DNA from: Marine Group III euryarchaeote CG-Epi1
GTDB lineage: Archaea > Thermoplasmatota > Poseidoniia > MGIII > CG-Epi1
Assembly: GCA_001875345.1 (NCBI GenBank)
Contig: MIZA01000003.1
Span: forward strand, 1 to 40,290
Reading direction: 5' to 3'
Length of the DNA stretch: 40,290 nucleotides
Shown here: positions 35,514 to 40,290 of the stretch, in pieces
How positions within the stretch are numbered: position 1 is the first letter of the stretch
How the letters are laid out: every line of letters starts with the position of its first letter
Made by a program: the position numbers and the translations under genes
The notes under the pieces: model-generated
Database searches by the model: none
Told to the model about the DNA's origin: nothing
The model's input: the letters and a program-made list of their open reading frames with translations, nothing else

Positions 35514-36848
35514 GTGAGATATAGCGCAATTTTCCAAGTTTATGGTCTAATTATGGCAAATTTGCTGCTAATCATGGGCGGACAATTAGGATATTTGTAC
35601 ATTGTAGGGCCTATTGCCATGGAGGAAGGAAATACTATGTCTTTACCTGAAATTCCATTCATGGGATTTTTGATTATGATTTTAATGGTGGCTGGAGGCA
35701 TGATTATAGTCGCAATTTTGCAAAAAATGCCGGCTCCAATTAGATATGTGACATCTAATAGAAAACCATACACTAAGAATATAGAGAAAAATATTGATGA
35801 CACCTCTGAGAGCAGTTACAGATCTGAATACCCCGGTCAATATAGCTCTAAATCTGGAAAACTATTTTACAGTAAAAGTGAAGAAAAAAATGATCTTGAC
35901 TGGGGAGGACTAAAGCCTGTTTCAAATGAAACTAGCTTCAAGTTAGGTTCAATACAGAGACAAGTACTGCAATTACCAAAATCTGGAATGCTGTTCTTTT
36001 TGTTCCTCATGTCTTTAGCTCTAGGATTGGTAGCACTTACCGAAAGAGGGCCATTCCTATTTCTCTTTCCGATTGCATTTGTTATAGCATTTGCATTCCC
36101 TGGTCTAATCTGGGTTAGCTATATTTATTCAAGAACAATAACTTCACCAGAACCCCAGAGACTTGTCCTAATCGCGCTAGCGTGGGGAATGTTTTCTACT
36201 TTACCTGCTAGTTTGCTAAATGATTTAGGATCAAGAATTGTAGAAGTCAATCAAAATGCACTACTAGGAAAAGGCGAATTTGGAACTCCTGAATTAATTC
36301 TAGTATCAATAATAGCTCCGTTTGTAGAGGAACTGTTGAAACCAATTGGATTAATTTTCATAATGAAAAGATTAAAAACTCCTTATGAGGGAGTTTTGTA
36401 TGGTGTCGCATGCGGAATGGGTTTCGCCATAATTGAGAATATGTTATATGAATTATTCATTTTGCTATGGTACGGCTCTGATGCTTGGACTTTGAATGCA
36501 TTCGTAAGAGGTATTGGCTCTACAGTTTTACACGCAGTTGGACCTGGAGCAATTGGATTTGCAATTGCATATTCAAAGCAAATGGAAAAATCTATGAAAA
36601 TGCCTCTAATTTATGCATATATCTTCGGGTTTGTAATGCATGCTGCGTGGAATGGATTTGCAACCCTTCCACTTCTAAAATCAGGTCAATCATGGGAATA
36701 TTTTTCATATCTGTTAATTGCAATAATGATTGTTTTATGCCTGATTTTCATAGTCAAGTCGCTAGAATATGGGAAGTATTATTCTAGACTTGAATTGACT
36801 GCCGCAAAGTTTGATGATTTAGAAGAAGAAACAAATAGTGGCCACTAA
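35514..36848 (+). CDS. PrsW-type intramembrane metalloprotease
   Basis: Multi-pass membrane protein of 444 residues. Two N-terminal helices and a polar cytoplasmic loop (about 75-150) precede a C-terminal bundle carrying the PrsW (M82/CPBP superfamily) motifs: VEELLKP near residue 272, GFAIIENMLY near 305-313, STVLHAVG near 340 and FVMHAAWNGFA near 376. These Glu and His residues form the proposed metal site. Bacillus PrsW cuts an anti-sigma factor; the archaeal substrate is unknown. The start is a GTG 24 bases after the DHH stop; an ATG at 35553 is also plausible. The tRNA-Tyr gene begins 11 bases after the stop codon. Confidence 0.85.
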   Translation: MRYSAIFQVYGLIMANLLLIMGGQLGYLYIVGPIAMEEGNTMSLPEIPFMGFLIMILMVAGGMIIVAILQKMPAPIRYVTSNRKPYTKNIEKNIDDTSESSYRSEYPGQYSSKSGKLFYSKSEEKNDLDWGGLKPVSNETSFKLGSIQRQVLQLPKSGMLFFLFLMSLALGLVALTERGPFLFLFPIAFVIAFAFPGLIWVSYIYSRTITSPEPQRLVLIALAWGMFSTLPASLLNDLGSRIVEVNQNALLGKGEFGTPELILVSIIAPFVEELLKPIGLIFIMKRLKTPYEGVLYGVACGMGFAIIENMLYELFILLWYGSDAWTLNAFVRGIGSTVLHAVGPGAIGFAIAYSKQMEKSMKMPLIYAYIFGFVMHAAWNGFATLPLLKSGQSWEYFSYLLIAIMIVLCLIFIVKSLEYGKYYSRLELTAAKFDDLEEETNSGH

Positions 36849-36859
36849 TCAGCGTAATA

Positions 36860-36978
36860 CCGTCCTTAGCTCAGACTGGCCAGAGCGGCCGGCTGTAGGG
36901 GTCTATCCCTTTTACCCGTGAGTACGGGAGGCCGCAGTTACCGGCAGGTCCCCGGTTCAAATCCGGGAGGACGGACCA
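36860..36978 (+). tRNA. tRNA-Tyr (anticodon GTA) with intron and encoded CCA
   Basis: A full cloverleaf is found once a 41-base intron is removed. The acceptor stem pairs CCGTCCT (36860-36866) with AGGACGG (36968-36974), keeping the C1-G72 pair typical of archaeal tRNA-Tyr. The D stem is GCTC/GAGC, the anticodon stem GCCGG/CCGGC with loop CTGTAGA and anticodon GTA at 36895-36897, the variable loop five bases, and the T arm CCCGG-TTCAAAT-CCGGG. The discriminator A at 36975 is followed by a genomic CCA. The CCA ends exactly before the stop codon of the convergent permease gene. Confidence 0.96.
36899..36939 (+). other. tRNA-Tyr intron with bulge-helix-bulge splice site
   Basis: The intron lies after tRNA position 37, the canonical archaeal site. 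The splice motif can be drawn fully: the anticodon stem, a bulge TT|A (36938-36940), a four-pair helix CTGT/GCAG (36893-36896 with 36934-36937, one G-T wobble), a bulge AG|G (36897-36899) and an inner helix GGT/GCC. Cutting after the second base of each bulge releases 41 bases, as expected for the archaeal splicing endonuclease. Confidence 0.9.
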
Positions 36979-37779
36979 TTAATCTATTGAACGGGTAATT
37001 GTTCGGTAATTTATTGTACTAGTAATAGTTGTAAGGACAATAATACATGATACTGCTATTGTAACTGAGTCCATTGTTGAATCTGTAAAACCTTCCAAGA
37101 AGATACCTCTTACTGCTCTGATTAAATATTCACTAGGATTGTATACAATAGCAGACTGTAACCAATCTGGAAGTAGTACATCAGGAACATAAGCAGTACT
37201 CATGAAAACGGCTACGAAAAATAAAGGAAACACTGCTTGAACTGCCTGTTCACTCTTAGTTTTGAAAGCTAAAGCCACTACCAAATTTCCAACAACACCA
37301 ATACCAAAGGAGGCTGCTAAAAGTACAATTGTAATCAATCCCAAAATACCTGCTTCTGGTAATTCCAAAACTCCGCTAATTCTTTTGTGATACAAAATTG
37401 AAACTGTAATAATCAAAAATAATTGTAATGACAGCCTAGTAAATTCAGACATAAAACGAGCAATGACCTGAGGTGCAAGACTGGCCGGTGTCGCTCTTAA
37501 CTTATCAAAGTATCCTGTATTCAAATCAACCAAAAGGGCTGCTGATGAGTTCACACTTCCAAATATTGCTGTTAGAATTATAATTGCAGGAGTAATATAC
37601 ATGTAGTAAGGGTAATTTCCATAGGGATTACCTGGAACATCTGATAAGCTATTAAATAAATTAGAAAAAATAAGATACTGTATTACTGGAACGATAAAAC
37701 TGAAAGCAAGTACTGCTGGAAGTCTCTTGTATTGCTTTAGGTTTCTAATATACAGTGTTAAAATTGTACTAAATTTCAA
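36979..37779 (-). CDS. ABC-2 type transporter permease
   Basis: Membrane subunit of an ABC exporter, 266 residues with six hydrophobic segments. It resembles the DrrB/NodJ type, with the family's FVAVFMSTAYVP and YNPSEYLIRAVRG phrases near residues 190 and 217. Its start overlaps the ATPase stop as ATGA, so the two form one transporter. The substrate is unknown; lipids, drugs or glycans are typical for this class. The TAA stop directly abuts the CCA end of the tRNA-Tyr gene on the other strand. Confidence 0.93.
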   Translation of the reverse strand: MKFSTILTLYIRNLKQYKRLPAVLAFSFIVPVIQYLIFSNLFNSLSDVPGNPYGNYPYYMYITPAIIILTAIFGSVNSSAALLVDLNTGYFDKLRATPASLAPQVIARFMSEFTRLSLQLFLIITVSILYHKRISGVLELPEAGILGLITIVLLAASFGIGVVGNLVVALAFKTKSEQAVQAVFPLFFVAVFMSTAYVPDVLLPDWLQSAIVYNPSEYLIRAVRGIFLEGFTDSTMDSVTIAVSCIIVLTTITSTINYRTITRSID

Positions 37780-38732
37780 GATAATTCCTCCAAACGCTTA
37801 CCGGTGTATTTTAGATAAACATCATCTAGAGAAGGACGGAGCACTTTAGTTCCTTTAACTTTGATTTCCATTTGAATTATTATTTTGAGAGTATCCAGAA
37901 GTGTTTCTTCGCCATCATCAACTCTAACCGTAAAAAAAGAATCATTTGCAGAAATATTTTCCTCACCAAACTCATCTTTCAATGCTATTATTTGCTCTTC
38001 ACTGAGTGATTCAAATAATTTGAACTCAATTCTATCTTTGCCAATAGTCTTCTTGAGCTTTTGAGGAGTATCCATTGCCACTATTTCTCCTGAATCTATT
38101 ATAGCAAGCCTATCGCAAAGTACGTCCGCTTCTTCCATATAATGTGTGGATAGTACAATCGTAATTCCCTTTTCAGTTTTTAGTTTCTTCAATAGAGTCC
38201 ATAAATCAGATCTATGTGCTGGATCTAAACCAGTAGTCGGTTCATCTAAGATAAGAAGTTTGGGATCGTGAACTAATGAGACTGCTAGATCCAATCTTCT
38301 TTGTGTTCCTCCAGATAGCTCTGGAATCATTTGATCTGAATACTGATGTAAGTCCAATAAAGATAAACTTTGTTCAACTCTCCTGTCGATCTCTACGCCT
38401 CTGAATCCAAAAAGTTTGACATGAAATGCAATTAATTCCTTAACAGTAGATAGACTATCCAAACCTGCTTCCTGAAGTGCAAAACCTATGTTTTCTCTAA
38501 CATTACTTGAATCTGATTCAACATCATATTCTAAAATTTTAATTTTACCATTTGTAATATTCAATAGTGTTCCCATCATCTGTAAAGTAGTGGTTTTACC
38601 TGCACCATTCGGGCCAAGCATTCCGAAAATTTCCCCTTTTTTTACTTCAAAATTGATACCTTTAACTGCATGAGTACCGCTCTTATATTTCTTCTCTAAA
38701 TCTTTAACGACTACTATATTATTTTCACTCAT
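37776..38732 (-). CDS. ABC transporter ATP-binding protein, DrrA-like
   Basis: ATPase partner of the ABC-2 permease. Walker A is GPNGAGKTT near residue 40, the signature loop [11 protein letters not shown] near 138, Walker [14 protein letters not shown] near 158 and the switch [10 protein letters not shown]. The last 90 residues form the C-terminal extension common in DrrA-type exporters, ending [15 protein letters not shown] chose the ATG at 38732 (318 aa), which overlaps the J-domain gene's stop as ATGA; a TTG 15 bases earlier is less likely. Confidence 0.94.
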   Translation of the reverse strand: MSENNIVVVKDLEKKYKSGTHAVKGINFEVKKGEIFGMLGPNGAGKTTTLQMMGTLLNITNGKIKILEYDVESDSSNVRENIGFALQEAGLDSLSTVKELIAFHVKLFGFRGVEIDRRVEQSLSLLDLHQYSDQMIPELSGGTQRRLDLAVSLVHDPKLLILDEPTTGLDPAHRSDLWTLLKKLKTEKGITIVLSTHYMEEADVLCDRLAIIDSGEIVAMDTPQKLKKTIGKDRIEFKLFESLSEEQIIALKDEFGEENISANDSFFTVRVDDGEETLLDTLKIIIQMEIKVKGTKVLRPSLDDVYLKYTGKRLEELS

Positions 38733-39010
38733 CTTATGTAATCCCAAGTACCTGTCCAGACATTAGTTGCTTGCCATTGAGGGGCTTTACGTGGGATATA
38801 TTCAGAACCAAATTGATCGTATTTTTCGCGTTCTTTATCGTCTATAAGAACATGGTAAGCCTCGTTAATTTTCTTAAAATGTTCTTCTGAAGATTTTACA
38901 TTTTCTGGATTCAAATCAGGGTGATGCTTTTTTGCTAGTTTTTTGTAAGCTTTCTTAATTGATTCCGAATCTGCATTTTCATCAACTCCCAAGATGTCGT
39001 AATAATTCAC
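38729..39010 (-). CDS. Short J-domain protein
   Basis: Stand-alone DnaJ-type J domain of 93 residues that would stimulate an Hsp70 (DnaK). It has [12 protein letters not shown] at the start, the catalytic HPD tripeptide at about 30-32 in [11 protein letters not shown], and [22 protein letters not shown]. The glycine-rich, zinc-finger and client-binding domains of full DnaJ are absent; the last 25 residues (with two Trp) are unlike known domains. The start is GTG, with a TATA-like box about 20-26 bases upstream. It leads the operon with the ABC exporter, an uncommon pairing. Confidence 0.88.
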   Translation of the reverse strand: MNYYDILGVDENADSESIKKAYKKLAKKHHPDLNPENVKSSEEHFKKINEAYHVLIDDKEREKYDQFGSEYIPRKAPQWQATNVWTGTWDYIR

Positions 39011-39034
39011 AATATACAGTAAACTTGGCTATAT

Positions 39035-39769
39035 CTAAGCTGCAGTCTGTCCACCATCTATAGATATGATAGAACCTGTAGTCCAACCTGATTCCGGTCC
39101 ACAAAGATGTAATGCCATAGATGCTACTTCTTCAGGAGTACCCATTCTTCCCATCGGCTGAACGTTTTCAAGATATTCTCTTGTGGCTTGTCCTGTTTCA
39201 ATTCTATTTTTAACCATTGGAGTTTCGACAACTCCGGGACAGAGACAATTTACTCTAATCTTGTCTACTAAATCAAGAGCCACGGCTTTTGTCAAATTAA
39301 CAACGCCTCCTTTAGCTGCACAATAAGCAACTGCACCTTCCATCGCCCTCAATCCTAGTGTTGATGATATATTCAATATTGCACCCCCATCATTCATAAT
39401 TGGAGCTAACTTGTTACACATTAGAAAAGTCCCGGTAAGATTTACAGAAATAAGAAAGTCCCAATCTTCTTCGGTTACCTCCATTATACCATCATATCTA
39501 ACTGCTCCAGCACAGTTTACTAAAATATCTAAAGAACCATGCGTATCAACTAGCCATTCCTTCAAGGATAATACCGATTTTGAATCACTGACATCTACTG
39601 CAAAGCAATCACTGCCAAGTTCATTTGCTGCAACTTCTAATTCTTCTTTATTCCTGCTAGAAATTACTACTTTTGCACCTTCTTTTGTAAATCTCTCAGC
39701 TATACTGTAACCTATACCTTTAGATCCACCGGTAATTACTGCAACTTTCCCTTTAAGCAAACCTGTCAT
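39035..39769 (-). CDS. Short-chain dehydrogenase/reductase (SDR)
   Basis: NAD(P)-dependent oxidoreductase of the classical SDR family. The cofactor loop is TGGSKGIG near residues 15-22, the second glycine/asparagine motif NCAGA near 86, the catalytic Ser in ILNISSTLG near 134 and the YCAAK pair Tyr/Lys near 150-154. The PGVVETPM stretch follows, and the C-terminus ends SIDGGQTA. The Arg-containing segment SSRNKEE after the second strand suggests NADP preference. The ATG at 39769 (244 aa) has AGGT seven bases upstream; an ATG at 39784 is equally open. The substrate is unknown; FabG-like or sugar/alcohol oxidation are possible. Confidence 0.9.
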   Translation of the reverse strand: MTGLLKGKVAVITGGSKGIGYSIAERFTKEGAKVVISSRNKEELEVAANELGSDCFAVDVSDSKSVLSLKEWLVDTHGSLDILVNCAGAVRYDGIMEVTEEDWDFLISVNLTGTFLMCNKLAPIMNDGGAILNISSTLGLRAMEGAVAYCAAKGGVVNLTKAVALDLVDKIRVNCLCPGVVETPMVKNRIETGQATREYLENVQPMGRMGTPEEVASMALHLCGPESGWTTGSIISIDGGQTAA

Positions 39770-39800
39770 TGTATACCTATCCATGCCTGACTAAAGTAGT

Positions 39801-40290
39801 TTATCTTCTTCGAATTGCAATCAATCCTATAACGGAAATTACCGCAATTATTGTCATTGAAGACAAGAATCCTCCATCATCTTCATCCTCATCGGCCTTA
39901 TCATTTTCTTCTACAGGAACTAGACACACATCGTCTACTAAGTTTTCGTTATCTTCATTAATCTCATCTGGACAATAATCTAATTTTTCTTCCGTGAAAT
40001 CACAAGTCCCATCGTCAATCTCAGCGGTAGAATTAAAATTATTAGCTGTCTCATTTGTACATCCCTTTATGGGCTCTGGAAACTGGCATGAGCCGTCATC
40101 TACCTCAGCTTCTGAATCATAATTAGTTGCATTTACATCCATACAACCTCCTATTGGTTCGGGATATTCACAGGAGCCATCATCAACCTCTGCTGTCGAA
40201 TTATAATTTGTTGCATTAGTATCCATACACCCTTCAATCGGTTCAGGGTACTCGCATGAGCCGTCATCTACCTCAGCTTCGGAATTATAG
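39801..40290 (-). CDS. Surface protein with Cys/Asp repeats, N-terminal part outside the window
   Basis: Only the last 163 codons are present; the frame stays open to the window edge. They show repeats of 28 residues, GCMDxNATNYNSxAEVDDGS then CEYPEPI, each with two cysteines probably paired in disulfides and an Asp-rich turn that may bind calcium. The last repeat has diverged. An acidic linker (EEN...DEDEDD), a hydrophobic helix of about 20 residues and a terminal RRR follow. This puts the repeats outside the cell. Similar modules occur in secreted proteins of marine archaea and Bacteroidetes. Confidence 0.85.
   Translation of the reverse strand, partial: YNSEAEVDDGSCEYPEPIEGCMDTNATNYNSTAEVDDGSCEYPEPIGGCMDVNATNYDSEAEVDDGSCQFPEPIKGCTNETANNFNSTAEIDDGTCDFTEEKLDYCPDEINEDNENLVDDVCLVPVEENDKADEDEDDGGFLSSMTIIAVISVIGLIAIRRR
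40002..40290. repeat. 84-bp tandem coding repeats (28-residue units)
   Basis: About three and a half units lie at the window edge, with the array continuing beyond it. A 27-base run is identical at 40086-40112 and 40254-40280, exactly two units (168 bases) apart, while the unit between differs at several places. The unit nearest the gene's 3' end is the most diverged. Confidence 0.8.

Overview
The window is a dense stretch of an AT-rich euryarchaeal genome. The archaeal markers are Orc1/Cdc6, Nop5, GatE, MptE, the proteasome alpha subunit, SBDS, the Rrp4/Rrp41/Rrp42 exosome, L37Ae, RpoP, Pcc1 and prefoldin beta, plus an intron-containing tRNA-Tyr with a bulge-helix-bulge splice site. Low GC, many large secreted Ig-like or PKD proteins, a Cys/Asp repeat protein and very short intergenic gaps suggest a planktonic marine Thermoplasmatota archaeon (Poseidoniia, Marine Group II or III). 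That placement is inference; no 16S gene is present. No insertion sequence, CRISPR array, prophage or gap over 300 bases was seen.

Layout. 1-1059 holds the 3' part of an orc1/cdc6 gene. A minus-strand block follows (1056-9886): a small unknown protein, the TrkH/TrkA potassium system, a DUF368 lipid carrier transporter, a short Nop5, a 978-residue surface protein, a small membrane protein and a lipoprotein. A plus-strand block (9950-15355) has an unknown protein, a zinc-ribbon/PEGA membrane protein, GatE, a GlmU-like sugar nucleotidyltransferase and a GT4 glycosyltransferase. Two TPR proteins run back on the minus strand (15348-18199), divergent from a histidine ammonia-lyase (18274-19794). 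Next come a class III aminotransferase, a Toprim protein, a lone ABC ATPase behind a promoter with an inverted repeat, and MptE. A 1294-residue surface protein with a large cytoplasmic coiled-coil tail (23227-27111) is divergent from a beta-propeller/TPR protein; a PKD lipoprotein follows.

The clearest functional unit is 29926-35489: proteasome alpha, SBDS, Rrp4, Rrp41, Rrp42, L37Ae, RpoP, Pcc1, prefoldin beta and a DHH phosphoesterase. This is the conserved archaeal superoperon joining protein and RNA turnover with ribosome maturation, transcription and tRNA modification. After it come a PrsW-like membrane protease, tRNA-Tyr, a two-gene ABC exporter with a J-domain protein, a short-chain dehydrogenase and the C-terminal end of a Cys-repeat surface protein.

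Many genes are joined by TAATG or ATGA stop/start overlaps. Several promoters have a TATA-like box about 20-32 bases before the start codon, which points to leaderless transcripts and helped choose starts. The points most worth a second look are a histidine ammonia-lyase whose cofactor-forming serine is cysteine, a Nop5 lacking most of its fibrillarin-binding domain, and the giant surface protein paired with a propeller/TPR gene.
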